A stretch of 39,266 bases of DNA from Candidatus Atribacteria bacterium (GTDB lineage Bacteria; Atribacterota; Phoenicimicrobiia; Phoenicimicrobiales; Stramentimicrobiaceae): NCBI GenBank assembly GCA_018402425.1, contig JAGYIZ010000019.1:1-39266 (forward strand). The letters are read 5' to 3'. The notes beneath the pieces were generated by a model. That model saw only the letters and a list, made by a program, of their open reading frames with translations, was not told the origin of the DNA and searched no databases. Made by a program: the position numbers and the translations under genes. Shown one piece after another: positions 1-8,601 of this stretch. Positions within the stretch are counted from its first letter, which is position 1. Each line of letters begins with the position of its first letter.

Positions 1-498
1 ATAATATTGTGTCATAAAAAGGCTGTTTGTATTGCCGTTTTGTAAATCGTTAGTTTTAGGAATAAATATACCATCTTTCATTTCACCGGCAAGTTGTATA
101 GGGTCAGGAAATTTTTTTACGCTTACTACTGAATCAGCATTATTTAATAATAGAAATGCTTCTTGTATATGATATGCAGATTTAAAAGGGCAGGTCGGTA
201 AAAAATAGGAAACTGTATCACAATCTAAATGATTGCTAAAAATATCCAATATGGTTTCTAAAACTGGAGATTTTTTCGTTGCAAGTCGTAAAGGGCGCTC
301 ATGCAATTCAACATCGAATTTACTGGCTGTATGCAAAATTAGCCCACTATCCGATGATACAATAACCTTGTCAAAGCATTTGCTATCTATAACTGCCTCT
401 ATTGTCCAAGATATTAAAGGCTTATTGCCAAGATATAAAATATTTTTATCCTTTAATCTTGTAGAGCCGCCTCGTGCTGGTATTATTGCTAAATCCAT
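1..498 (-). CDS. neuA: CMP-sialic acid synthetase (NeuA-like), 3' end cut by window
   Basis: The frame is open from an ATG at 496-498 to the window edge, giving 166 codons without a stop. Residues 5-15 read IIPARGGSTRL, the nucleotide-binding signature of CMP-N-acetylneuraminate cytidylyltransferases, followed by KDKNI and by NKPLISWTIEA, both typical of the family. The family activates a nonulosonic acid with CTP to give the CMP-sugar used by sialyltransferases. The start is supported by a GGAGG about 9 nt upstream, and the preceding methyltransferase gene stops 2 nt before this ATG. It is the last visible gene of a tightly packed glycan operon that also holds NeuB and a GT29-like transferase. 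The C-terminal part lies outside the window, so the length is unknown. The sugar could be Neu5Ac, legionaminic acid or another nonulosonate. Confidence 0.88.
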   Translation of the reverse strand, partial: MDLAIIPARGGSTRLKDKNILYLGNKPLISWTIEAVIDSKCFDKVIVSSDSGLILHTASKFDVELHERPLRLATKKSPVLETILDIFSNHLDCDTVSYFLPTCPFKSAYHIQEAFLLLNNADSVVSVKKFPDPIQLAGEMKDGIFIPKTNDLQNGNTNSLFMTQYY

Positions 499-499
499 A

Positions 500-1120
500 C
501 TAAAAAACCTCCATCACAAAAAAATAGTGGTATGGTATTGGAGAATGAAAATTTTTAATTATTTTAAGTCCAGTTGCCTCGATAGTTTCGGATACGCTAT
601 CAATTGTTCTACCAGCCCTACCTATTTCCCAATAATGGCCTCCTTTAGGCCCATCTGTTCTATCAGGTAAATTAGTTGGAGCAAAATTTTCTTTTATAGA
701 GTATTCTTTTCTATTAAATTGTCCAGACCATTTTTCAGTTATTGTTCTTATTCCTTTACAACTATATAGAACACTTATAACAACATACTTTTTAGCAATT
801 ATAGCTAATTTTTTAAGATATTTAGTAAAATCTTCATAAGGTATGTGTTCTAACATTTGAAACGCTGCTACAATATCATACTTATTTTTTAATGCAATAT
901 AGTCAAGATCATAAATTGAGCAGTTAAATGTGGGTTTAAATTTATTTATTTTATCTACTGTGTCATATTTATAGCCTAAAGTTTTTAAATTTCTGGCACA
1001 AAATCCTTCTCCGGGGCCTATTTCTAAAACACTTTTACATTTTAGGGCACGTATAGTTTTCATTTGTAAAAGATAACTTCCAGCAAAATTTTTATGTAAA
1101 AATTTTCCTAATAATTTCAT
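500..1120 (-). CDS. Class I SAM-dependent methyltransferase
   Basis: This 206-aa protein has motif I VLEIGPGEG at residues 31-39, an acidic motif II (YDTVDKI) and FQMLEHIP, the usual motif IV/V region of Methyltransf_11/23-type enzymes. It should transfer a methyl group from S-adenosylmethionine to a small molecule or sugar in the cytoplasm. It overlaps the neuB stop by 4 nt (ATG at 1120, neuB stop at 1117-1119) and ends 2 nt before neuA, so it is translationally coupled in the glycan operon. By context it probably modifies a sugar or finished glycan, but nothing in the sequence names the acceptor. Confidence 0.8.
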   Translation of the reverse strand: MKLLGKFLHKNFAGSYLLQMKTIRALKCKSVLEIGPGEGFCARNLKTLGYKYDTVDKINKFKPTFNCSIYDLDYIALKNKYDIVAAFQMLEHIPYEDFTKYLKKLAIIAKKYVVISVLYSCKGIRTITEKWSGQFNRKEYSIKENFAPTNLPDRTDGPKGGHYWEIGRAGRTIDSVSETIEATGLKIIKNFHSPIPYHYFFVMEVF

Positions 1121-1947
1121 AGCCCCCTCAAACTTTTGATTTTCTTTTCTTCTTCAGGTAATATTTTTTTTACCCCATCCCCTATAGCTTTTCTAATTAT
1201 ATGACAATCTCTTACTAATTTTCTCAATCCCGAAACCCCTAATGAAGCAGCTTGGTCAGAACCCCACATAGACCTGCTTAATGTAATATGCCTTTCGACT
1301 GAAGTAGCCCCTAAAGCCATTGCTGCAATAGATATTTGAATACCTTCCTCATGCCCGCTCCAACCCACTTTACAGTTATATCTATTTCTTAAAGTCTCGA
1401 TCATTTTTAAATTAGCATCTTCATTTTTCATAGGATAGGTAGATACTGTGTGCATTAATTCAAACGGGCAGCCCCAACTTTTAAAAATACTTACGGCTTT
1501 ATCAATATCTTTTATTGTTGACATACCAGTAGAAACAAAAGTATATTTACTATAAGAAGCTATTTCAGCAAGTAATAATGTATTAGTCAACATTGCAGAA
1601 GGTATCTTATGATATTTTACATTATAACTTTCTATAAACTTGGCTGAAGGAATATCCCAGGAAGAAGCAGTCCAATCTATTTTTAATTCTTTGCAATATT
1701 TATCTATTTCATTGTATTCCGGCTCATTAAATTCAATCTTTTTTTTGTAATCAAAATATGTTATATCCCCCCAGGGAGTATTATATTTCATAACATTTTT
1801 TTGATGCTCTGGAACACATAATGCAGGAGTTCGTTTTTGAAATTTAACAATATCGCATCCGCTTTCTTTTGCAACATTGATTAATTTTTTTGCTATACCT
1901 AAATCGCCATTATGATTTATTCCGATTTCTGCTATGAATTTAAACAT
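1117..1947 (-). CDS. neuB: N-acetylneuraminate (nonulosonic acid) synthase, NeuB family
   Basis: This 276-aa TIM-barrel enzyme opens with FIAEIGINHNGDL and contains DIVKFQKR, KIPSAMLTN, STGMS and GWSGHEEG, the conserved blocks of NeuB/SpsE synthases. These condense phosphoenolpyruvate with an N-acyl hexosamine to form a nonulosonic acid. Late in the barrel, ERHITLSR and SDQAASL match the C-terminal catalytic part. Family members are usually about 340-350 aa because a C-terminal SAF (antifreeze-like) domain caps the partner active site. Here the protein stops just after the barrel, so that domain is missing. The reading frame is clean. It lies directly downstream of a GT2-like gene and upstream of a methyltransferase and NeuA, so synthesis and CTP activation are coded together. 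Confidence 0.9.
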   Translation of the reverse strand: MFKFIAEIGINHNGDLGIAKKLINVAKESGCDIVKFQKRTPALCVPEHQKNVMKYNTPWGDITYFDYKKKIEFNEPEYNEIDKYCKELKIDWTASSWDIPSAKFIESYNVKYHKIPSAMLTNTLLLAEIASYSKYTFVSTGMSTIKDIDKAVSIFKSWGCPFELMHTVSTYPMKNEDANLKMIETLRNRYNCKVGWSGHEEGIQISIAAMALGATSVERHITLSRSMWGSDQAASLGVSGLRKLVRDCHIIRKAIGDGVKKILPEEEKKIKSLRGL

Positions 1948-1949
1948 GA

Positions 1950-2753
1950 TTACAAGCCTTCTTTAATTAAAGTATAGTCAGGAGTAGTTAATTTTGCCTT
2001 TTTGAAATGAGGTATATTTATTTTCCATGTGCCTGCTTCTTTTTTATATAAGCTTAATTTTTTAATTATATCATCTGGTAAAATATTTTCTAATTTTATA
2101 TTTGATTTAGCAGCCCTGAATTTTTTAAAATTGTTGCTTAAATTATTTAAACCATGTACTACAAGACCTTCTCCCCAATCTTGGCAACAAGCACATTTAA
2201 GTTTGCTTTTTTTTATTTTCTTACAAGAGTCTAATAAATATTGGTCTACACCTTTCTTTTTTAAAGATGGAGGAAGATTTTTGCTAAATCAGTATTAACA
2301 GCCATCCAAAAAATTTGATAGGGTTTTTGTTCTTAAATGTATTTCATCACGTTTCATATCATACATAATAAAAGTTTTTCCATGTACCCAATCAGCATTT
2401 TGCATTAACTCAAAAGTTTTACTCATTCTATACAGAGGCGACCAATAATCAGTCGGCTGTATCAAAAATACTTTTGAATCTTCATTTAATTGTTTAGCCA
2501 TTATACTATATTTCATAGATAACGGGATCCAATGATTTAGCTTTAAGTATTTTACTTGTTTGCACCCTACTTTTTTAAGCCCTTCTTTATAGGTAAGAAT
2601 ATTTTCTAAGCCAAACTCCAAAAACGATTTTCCATTTTCTTCAGCTATAATCAGTTCCCATTCAAAATTAATATCTTTTTGATGGCACAATGATTCAAGC
2701 CCAAGCCACCCAATAAACTTTGATCTATACATAGGCATAATAACTGATAGCAT
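1950..2753 (-). CDS. Family 2-like glycosyltransferase, interrupted by two frameshifts
   Basis: The first frame (2753-2295) starts MLSVIMPMYRSKFIGWLGLE and continues with FEWELIIAEENG, a GT2-type nucleotide-binding start. It then holds LIQPTDYWSPLYR, where an acidic motif would sit in a GT-A fold. That frame ends early at 2295. The same protein clearly continues in other frames (WMAVNTDLAK, then LPPSLKKKGVDQYLLDSC, then CACCQDWGEG) to a stop at 1950-1952, only 2 nt before neuB. The shifts fall at an A run at 2306-2311 and a T run near 2277-2281, so homopolymer miscounts are the simplest explanation. The joined product is about 267 aa. Its ATG overlaps the stop of the upstream sialyltransferase gene. 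A true inactivating mutation is the alternative. Confidence 0.65.
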
Positions 2754-3397
2754 TATTTAAAATACTCCTTTGAGTATTGATCCATTTCTATTTTATTTTC
2801 TCTTAATAATTTTCTCATATAATTATTTAATACCCGGTGGTTGTGATGTTTGTGATGTTCTTTCTGCCTTCGTTTATTATTTCCTTCGTCTTTAGCATAA
2901 TAAATATAAGGCTCTGTTTTAGTCGTATCTATTAAACTCCCATCCAAATTTTGATAGCCGGTAACTCCAAAATATTTAAATCTTTTTGGGTTGTACTGCA
3001 TACATATAAGATAGGCATTTACACCTGAAGTTGCAAATTTTGGGTCTGCACCATCCATTTCTTTTTTAATATACCTACTTAATTTTACTCTTTTTCTTTT
3101 AGGAACAAATTCACAAGGAAAGCCTTTCGGCACAGGTACTTTAGAATCAAAATAAATTATTGCTTTGCCACCATCTTTTATAAATGGAGTTATATTTTTG
3201 TAAAAATGTTTTCTTTTCAATATTGATAGCACATCACATTTTGTCCCATAATCTTCACGCAAATGTTCTGGAACAGGGTAGATATTTGTTCTGATAACTA
3301 CATCAAAAGAATCAATCTCTTTGCCCAATTTTTTACCTGAGATATTTGGGGCAAGACCAACAAAAGCAATCTCTTTATTTTGTATAACATTCTTCAC
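2753..3397 (-). CDS. GT29-like sialyltransferase
   Basis: This 214-aa protein carries a good match to the L sialylmotif of family GT29 at residues 8-60: AFVGLAPNISG, then GKEIDSFDVVIRTN, then DYGTKCDV. GT29 proteins show a V-G-N/A-x block, an E-I-D-x-x-D-x-V-x-R-x-N block and D-x-G-x-K at these places. An S-like motif follows at residues 118-150 (DPKFATSGVNAYL and KRFKYFGVTGY). A His-rich stretch near residues 178-188 could supply the later catalytic His of the family. The expected reaction is transfer of sialic acid from CMP-sialic acid to a glycan. NeuB and NeuA in the same operon would supply the donor. There is no signal peptide or membrane anchor, so it would work in the cytoplasm. Family assignment rests on motif reading only. 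Confidence 0.7.
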   Translation of the reverse strand: MKNVIQNKEIAFVGLAPNISGKKLGKEIDSFDVVIRTNIYPVPEHLREDYGTKCDVLSILKRKHFYKNITPFIKDGGKAIIYFDSKVPVPKGFPCEFVPKRKRVKLSRYIKKEMDGADPKFATSGVNAYLICMQYNPKRFKYFGVTGYQNLDGSLIDTTKTEPYIYYAKDEGNNKRRQKEHHKHHNHRVLNNYMRKLLRENKIEMDQYSKEYFK

Positions 3398-4146
3398 TTA
3401 TAATATTCCTTTATCCAAGGAAACCTTTGTTGTAATCTTCTTATAGTTGGGTCAAATTTACCATTAAAAAATATTATCTTAGAGTTTTTGGGATACATAG
3501 TAGTCTTTTTGCCGGGCAATAAAGTATTTCTTGTAGGGCATCTCGGCTCCACATGAGTTTTAAAGTTATATACCCCATCGTCTGTAGTCCATGTAGCCAA
3601 TTCAGGGTAAAGCAAATAACTAAAGTAGGATTGATCTGTACCGGTATTATATTTACTTTGTTTAGCATATAAAGCTTCTAATGGAGGATTTTTTCTAAAT
3701 TTTTCCCACACCCAAGAATATTCAAGCCCATTTATCATCCACATACTTCCGCAATAAGGGGTTTTTCGTTTTCTGTTAGACTCCCAAATAATAAAAGGCT
3801 CGTCCCTGTTTACCAATTTTGTGATATCATCTACAATTACACAATCTAAATCTAAGGATAAAAACCTGTAACCCATCATTTCAATAAATTCTTTAGACAG
3901 CGCTTTTATTCGTTTGTAACAGCCGCCTAAATCATCTAATTCATTCCATATAGGTATAATCCCTATTTCTGATCTAATATCTATAGGATTATCAGTTACA
4001 CACCATAATTTAAATGGAATAGTTAAATTTCTGCATAACATATTATACAAAACATTTACATGGTTAGTAGAGAATCGTATATTATTTTAGGCGGCTTTTC
4101 GGCATTCCATTTTCCAACATACTATATTTAAAGTATTAACAGTCAC
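3394..4146 (-). CDS. GT8-like glycosyltransferase with frameshifted 5' end
   Basis: The main frame (4050-3394, 218 aa) reads LTIPFKLWCVTDNP, then LGGCYKRIKAL, then FLSLDLDCVIVDDI. The D-x-D in LDLDCVIVDD is the metal and nucleotide-sugar motif of GT8-like enzymes. FFNGKFDP near the C-terminus also fits. The true N-terminus lies further upstream: a GTG at 4144-4146, preceded by AAGG, opens VTVNTLNIVCWK, then WNAEKPPKIIYDS, then NHVNVLYNMLCRN. These pieces are in three frames, so there are indels near 4106-4111 and 4065-4075. The gene overlaps the GT29-like gene by 4 nt. The role is likely sugar transfer in the same glycan pathway; donor and acceptor are unknown. Confidence 0.6.
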
Positions 4147-4152
4147 TTAATT

Positions 4153-4699
4153 TTACCTTGGGAAAACATCAAGTTTAGAGTTAGGGGTGGCATTTAAAAT
4201 TTCAACATCTTTTGGCTTTTCATTAGGTATTCTTTAAATTGAATCATAAATCTGTTATAAATATCAGCCCTTGGAATAATTCGATGATGTTTATGGTAAT
4301 TGTGTCCGTTTTTTGCGTGCATATCATGGCCCAATTTAATATTATTATTTTTAGCCCCAAGTTTTACAGCCCAAATCAATAGCAGAAGCTCAGCATTTTA
4401 CCTTTATCTGTGCCCCTATTTTTATCTTTATCGGGCTGATAACGAGTTAGGGTCTATTGTTCTGCATTCTATTTTTGGATGGTCTTTAAGGGTTTTACAA
4501 GTAGTTATAATTTTATTGGTGTATCTAATGCTTCTTTATTCCATGTAAAATAAAACCGGCAATCAATGAAAAGCAAATATCTACCCAATCCCCTAAATAA
4601 AAAGCAGCGTTAGTGCCGATAACAAATTCATCTTTGATTAGATTTAAATTTGTTTGTTTTACTGACTTATTTACCACCTATAATAAATATCTTCTTCAC
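4153..4699 (-). pseudogene. DUF115/MptE-like phage glycan protein, broken by several indels
   Basis: A GTG at 4697-4699 opens KKIFIIGG, but the next codons read GGT AAA TAA, so translation stops at once. A second copy of this gene start at 8509-8601 reads IIGGGPSVKQTNLNLIKDEF, which shows what the motif should be. The rest is recognisable in pieces: VIGTNAAFYLGDWVDICF, then DCRFYFTWNKEALDTP, then KTLKDHPKIECRTIDPNS, then LGHDMHAKNGHNYHKHHRI, then LNATPNSKLDVFP near 4160. This is the pattern of a small phage family with an IIGGGPS start, related to DUF115/Maf-like and GT42-like folds. Some of those proteins handle nonulosonic acids. At least four shifts separate the pieces. They may be assembly errors, because the neighbours are also affected. 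Confidence 0.55.
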
Positions 4700-4775
4700 A
4701 GACTAATACCATATCTATTCCATTTTCTTCCTACGATGCCGATTCATAAGTGCCTGAGATATATAAAGTATTGCC
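4606..4775. repeat. Fibre-end repeat, copy B
   Basis: This stretch covers the 3' end of the fibre gene (codons for NDGNTLYIS-TYESAS), the short gap after it and the first 30 or so codons of the DUF115-like gene. It recurs at 8509-8720. Copy B lacks about 40 bp present in copy A between the fibre stop and the GTG. It also has a garbled GGGPS motif. The two copies bound two alternative versions of the tail-fibre region. Confidence 0.8.
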
Positions 4776-5399
4776 ATCATTTGTTGTTGTATCTAAATCA
4801 CCGTACAATAAATTTGTATCTTCACCATATGGGTTTGTAGCCCGGTAATACAGGCTGATTTCTTTTGAGTAAGGTTTCACCATGGCTTTTGACGGGTGGT
4901 ATGTACTAAAACGTTTTGCGTAACCTATACATACCGCCGTGTACGTGTCTGATTTGGATGTCTCAGGTAGCCCCTTAACTCTGACAGCCCCCGCCGCACT
5001 GCCAACCGTTATACTGCTTGTCTTTAACTCAATCCAAAAATGAACAGTTGTACCTATTTTGTGGTATCTTCCAACCTGTACCGCATAACTGACGGAGTCA
5101 AAATCTGTATCAACAGCATAATATTCAGGCGTGAATGTGCCTACGGTTACTAAATTGTCAGAATAGACTTTTGTTAATACCCAGGCCCCCGTTCCGCTCG
5201 AATTATCATCAGGGATAATAATATCTGGGCTTGATTCAGCACCGGCTTCCGATTCATCGTAAATGTGATCGTAACGAGCATCCCCCTGAACAAAAGCAAT
5301 CGAAGGCTTTCCTGTTTCGCAGTCAGCCACCGGATAATTATCAAGATCGCCGCTGGCTCCGCCTGTTAGACCAGTTCTTAGAATTAAATCTTTACTCAT
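4731..5399 (-). CDS. Tail fibre / receptor-binding protein
   Basis: This 222-aa protein has an N-terminal collar-like region (GGASGDLDNYPVADCETGKPS) of the kind that joins a fibre to the tail tip. A beta-rich C-terminal half follows (GRYHKIGTTVHFWIELKTSS, VRVKGLPETS, ISLYYRATNPYG), which looks like the receptor-binding jelly-roll or gp53-like tip of siphovirus fibres. It lies at the end of the tail genes and just before the glycan operon. Its ATG overlaps the upstream 64-aa gene by 8 nt. The last 15 residues (GNTLYISGTYESAS region) are repeated at the end of the BspA-like block near 8.67 kb, so the two reading frames share a common tail. The function is inferred from position and fold-like sequence features. 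Confidence 0.6.
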   Translation of the reverse strand: MSKDLILRTGLTGGASGDLDNYPVADCETGKPSIAFVQGDARYDHIYDESEAGAESSPDIIIPDDNSSGTGAWVLTKVYSDNLVTVGTFTPEYYAVDTDFDSVSYAVQVGRYHKIGTTVHFWIELKTSSITVGSAAGAVRVKGLPETSKSDTYTAVCIGYAKRFSTYHPSKAMVKPYSKEISLYYRATNPYGEDTNLLYGDLDTTTNDGNTLYISGTYESAS

Positions 5400-5586
5400 T
5401 AGCCCCCTCCGTATTTTTCACCTGCCCTGGGTCAGGTATAACTTGTTTTTCTAATCGGCTTTCAAGCTCCCTAATATAAGCCTTGGCTTGCCATAACTCA
5501 TCTATAGTGCAATGCAGTTGTTCTTTCAACGCATCAATCACATGAATTACATCACTTTGACGGGCTTTCTGCTGATTTTTTGTCAT
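5392..5586 (-). CDS. Small coiled-coil tail-region protein
   Basis: This 64-aa protein has a central heptad-like helix (VIDALKEQLHCTIDELWQAK, then YIRELESRLEKQ) and a polar tail. It overlaps the upstream gene by 35 nt and the fibre gene by 8 nt, so it is translationally coupled in the tail-tip operon. No family is recognised. A role as a fibre chaperone or linker would fit its size and place, but this is a guess. Confidence 0.55.
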   Translation of the reverse strand: MTKNQQKARQSDVIHVIDALKEQLHCTIDELWQAKAYIRELESRLEKQVIPDPGQVKNTEGANE

Positions 5587-5851
5587 TAATTTTTTCCTGC
5601 TTCTTTTCGTTGATTATTTGCTTTGCTTCTGATTCAAGTTTATCCCGGGCACCGGTCATTGTAGAGTCTGAAGGTAAGATTCGTCCAAGGATAGCGTCAA
5701 ATTCTGCGTCCCTAGCAATTACTTTTGGAAAAACTTTACTTACCTCCACACCGTCTTCAATAATCGGTTGTTCGCTGAATATTGTCAGTTTTCGGTCATT
5801 TACGTCGTATGTAAATCGTACTACTTTTAAGTCCCCGTATTCTAAAGCCAT
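5552..5851 (-). CDS. Conserved-looking tail-region protein, 99 aa
   Basis: The protein starts MALEYGDLKVVRFTYDVNDR and has a short beta-rich N-terminal half, then a charged helical tail (KLESEAKQIINEKKQEKIND). It sits between the large tail-tip protein and the coiled-coil protein, 9 nt after the stop of the former. No motif identifies it. Its position suggests a minor tail or fibre-attachment protein. Confidence 0.5.
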   Translation of the reverse strand: MALEYGDLKVVRFTYDVNDRKLTIFSEQPIIEDGVEVSKVFPKVIARDAEFDAILGRILPSDSTMTGARDKLESEAKQIINEKKQEKINDKKSAESPSK

Positions 5852-5860
5852 CTTATCCTC

Positions 5861-8446
5861 TTAATGTATTGTATTCTTTCCCCCACATTTTAGACAGACA
5901 GGCACGCATCGTATTTCTTCTTCATCGGCTTTTATAACGGTGTAAATAAGGCTGTCCCCTTCCTGAAAAATTCTGCCGCATTTATAGCATGTTAGATCAG
6001 ACATGCAGTGGTCGCCTTCATGTAGAGTAACGCAATAAATATCATCCCATTTATAAGTTGAGGTTCCGCAACTTGTGGTTGATCCTCCTCCTGCCCCCAC
6101 AGCCTGAAATTCTTGCGTGTTTACATTTATACTCCTAGATGCCTTTAATAACATTTGCTCTCCAATAACACAGATTTTTGAATTATAATTGTTCGTTAAA
6201 TATAAACCACTGTCACAATTAAAAATTTTCCCACATACTGATGACCCCTCATCAGTGTAGAAATACACATCCGCACCATTATATATCTTCAAATCCCCGT
6301 CAATAATGACTTCATACCCAGCTTCGTTTTCTGAGTCGTTGATATAAATAGTATTATTAGCGGTATTATCGCCTGTTACGTCCGCACCGTCATCCGGTTT
6401 ATTACCGTCATCTGTAATGTATGTCCACGATACTTCTCCACCCTCAGCATAGATATCCCCCCTGTAATACAGTTTTCCGGCACTATGATCGTATTTGAGG
6501 CCAGAATTTGCATTGTCATAGTCCCCGAAGTAAACATCGCCTTCATTTGCACCATCATAAATCATTTCAAGCAGTTTCAGCCCGCTTGAATTGTATCCAT
6601 GTATTTTGCTATTTTCAATTATCAGTCCACCATCGCTCTCAGGGTCAACAGCCGTTTTCAATTTTCCGTTTACACCTAATTTTACGATAGTTGTAACTTC
6701 ATTAGGCTCATCACCTTCGGAAACTGACCCATCCGGCCCCTGAATTATATACGACCATGAGCCAGAACTATCACCATCTGAAATTGTTAGTTCGCTATGC
6801 ATCAAATCATCATACTCGCTGATAGAGTGGTTAAACTCCGTGCAATCCAAGCTAACTATAAAATCCCTATCAATATGAACCCGGTTAATTACAACATCAT
6901 AAGCAGTCCCGGCGTCATAAAGAGCGCCTGACACACTTATGAGGCTATCCGGTCTTTTAGTCATCCAGTCAACCCATAACTGACAACCCGTTTCCGCTTT
7001 TTTATCAACTACTCGCTCAATATACAAAGCCCCCATTTTTTGGGCGTCCTGGTCATCAGCAATAAAGCATAAATCAAGGGTATCTGATGAAGGATTTGAT
7101 GTTGCTGTATTTGCCAACCCTACTGAATATTTATAAAGCACGTGCTGTGGATCGCCTTCTTTCGGAAATCGGATATGCCCGCCATCGTAATTTTCCGTAA
7201 GCAACAAGGGGTCATAGTTGAAACTGTTATCAACAATATCATCTGATGATATTTTCCCATAAGCAGTACAAACCAGGTTTCTTACTTCCCGCTTTCCAGT
7301 CGGGCCAATGGTCAATACCCCATTGCAGGCTTTTAATATCTCAGATGCCCACTCATACCTCGGACGTTTAAAGCAAAACGCCCCGTTCCAATCAGTATAG
7401 CTTTTGGTGTAATATCCAGCATCTACTTCAATAATGCTTCCTGAAAAAACCAGATCAGCTAAAATGTCCCCGGCATCAGTTTTATACCGATTATCTGAAC
7501 GATAATAATGGGTTGAAATTGGTCTAAACTGCGATCCTTCTTTAAATAACCCGTTTGCGTCCGCTGTTCCATCATTATCACTATCAGCTATAATCGCTTG
7601 AAACACCCTCTTGTCTGTATCTTTTGTGCTTTGGGTATAAGTGTATGTGCCATTCCATGTCGATTTAGGCCATGATTCCGGCGACTGCGTTTTCATTATA
7701 GTGTATGTGCCTGTATCTTCCCCAAGCACATAATATCGCTGGTCAGTGATATACACAGAAGGCAATGGGATATAAGGTTCTCCAAAAGGCACAGGCAGGC
7801 AATAACCCAAATTAGAGTCACCATCACTCATCCAAATATCGGAAATCAAATCTTTATCAGGATACAACACTTCAAGGTCATGATAGATAAAGGCATCTTG
7901 CAGGGTTAGATAAAGAGTATCATAAACCTTTTTAGCTCCAATAACAGTAAAGATGAACTCCTGGATTGCTCCACTGTTAGTGCCGTCATCAACCCATTGA
8001 AACACATGAACATCCTCGTTGGCTTTTAATATCTCCTCATCTTCTTCTATATCTGAATAATGTTTCCATCCTTCAGTAAGGAAGTCGCTTGAAGTAAAAT
8101 CTCCGGCAGCATCCGGGATTTCTATAGTAATATCTTCTAAAACATGGATACGCTCCGCTCCGTTATAACTTTTTGAAATTCTTATTCCATCAAAGCTTTC
8201 AGGGTCAATCGTTGCATTATAGGCTTGCCCGGCACAGGTAATAGATTGAGTTGACCAATGATAAGTTAAAACATCAAAAAGCATAGATTGAGTTGACCGA
8301 TGATAAGTTAAAACATCAAAAAGCCATGCAACATCTAAATCCTTTTGAGTCAGATCAATGGCCATACCTTCAAAGCCAATGGCAGTTGTATCCTCAAACC
8401 CGATGGCATCTGTTTCTTCAAATCTTTTTATCACTTCAACGGCCAC
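5861..8446 (-). CDS. Large tail-tip / baseplate protein with C-terminal zinc ribbon
   Basis: This 861-aa protein starts at a GTG (8444-8446) about 10 nt after GAGGGGG. The N-terminal two thirds are beta-rich and resemble the hub and tip proteins found after tape measures in siphoviruses. The region after about residue 570 has fibre-like repeats (KIHGYNSSGLKLLEM, YDHSAGKLYYRGDIYAEGG, SENEAGYEVIIDGDLKIYNG) common in phage proteins that carry trimeric fibre segments. The C-terminus has two CxxC pairs (CYKCGRI and CLKCGG), enough for one zinc ribbon. That is unusual for a fibre end. Residues about 42-69 are a perfect-length 14-aa tandem duplication (LFDVLTYHxSTQSx twice). The frame is clean over its whole length, unlike the flanking block. 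Confidence 0.65.
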   Translation of the reverse strand: MAVEVIKRFEETDAIGFEDTTAIGFEGMAIDLTQKDLDVAWLFDVLTYHRSTQSMLFDVLTYHWSTQSITCAGQAYNATIDPESFDGIRISKSYNGAERIHVLEDITIEIPDAAGDFTSSDFLTEGWKHYSDIEEDEEILKANEDVHVFQWVDDGTNSGAIQEFIFTVIGAKKVYDTLYLTLQDAFIYHDLEVLYPDKDLISDIWMSDGDSNLGYCLPVPFGEPYIPLPSVYITDQRYYVLGEDTGTYTIMKTQSPESWPKSTWNGTYTYTQSTKDTDKRVFQAIIADSDNDGTADANGLFKEGSQFRPISTHYYRSDNRYKTDAGDILADLVFSGSIIEVDAGYYTKSYTDWNGAFCFKRPRYEWASEILKACNGVLTIGPTGKREVRNLVCTAYGKISSDDIVDNSFNYDPLLLTENYDGGHIRFPKEGDPQHVLYKYSVGLANTATSNPSSDTLDLCFIADDQDAQKMGALYIERVVDKKAETGCQLWVDWMTKRPDSLISVSGALYDAGTAYDVVINRVHIDRDFIVSLDCTEFNHSISEYDDLMHSELTISDGDSSGSWSYIIQGPDGSVSEGDEPNEVTTIVKLGVNGKLKTAVDPESDGGLIIENSKIHGYNSSGLKLLEMIYDGANEGDVYFGDYDNANSGLKYDHSAGKLYYRGDIYAEGGEVSWTYITDDGNKPDDGADVTGDNTANNTIYINDSENEAGYEVIIDGDLKIYNGADVYFYTDEGSSVCGKIFNCDSGLYLTNNYNSKICVIGEQMLLKASRSINVNTQEFQAVGAGGGSTTSCGTSTYKWDDIYCVTLHEGDHCMSDLTCYKCGRIFQEGDSLIYTVIKADEEEIRCVPVCLKCGGKNTIH
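8241..8324. repeat. 42-bp tandem duplication
   Basis: Units 8241-8282 and 8283-8324 are the same 42 bp apart from one internal base. They add 14 residues to the large tail-tip protein without changing the frame. The near identity shows a recent slip or an assembly stutter. Confidence 0.9.
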
Positions 8447-8475
8447 TATGATTTATACCCCCTCAACTTTTAAAG

Positions 8476-8508
8476 TAATTTCTCTAATTGATTTAAGATA
8501 TTTTATAT
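8476..8508. repeat. 33-bp direct repeat, left copy
   Basis: This sequence is identical to 10120-10152. On the minus strand it codes for IKYLKSIREI in the 133-aa tail gene at 10.1 kb. Here the same codons continue TLKVEGV and a stop just before the GTG of the large tail-tip gene. It therefore looks like the genuine 3' end of that gene, separated from its 5' part by the inserted block 8509-10119. Confidence 0.9.
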
Positions 8509-8601
8509 AGCGTTAGTGCCGATAACAAATTCATCTTTGATTAGATTTAAATTTGTTTGTTTTACTGACGGCCCACCACCTATAATAAATATCTTCTTCA
8601 C
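8509..8601 (-). pseudogene. Truncated second copy of the DUF115-like gene start
   Basis: A GTG at 8599-8601 opens KKIFIIGGGPSVKQTNLN and continues to VIGTNA. The sequence then switches abruptly at 8508/8509 to the 33-bp repeat. Only about 31 codons remain. This copy keeps the intact GGGPS motif that is damaged in the longer copy at 4.15-4.70 kb. The break is in mid-gene, so it is a recombination or assembly junction and not a natural gene end. Confidence 0.75.
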
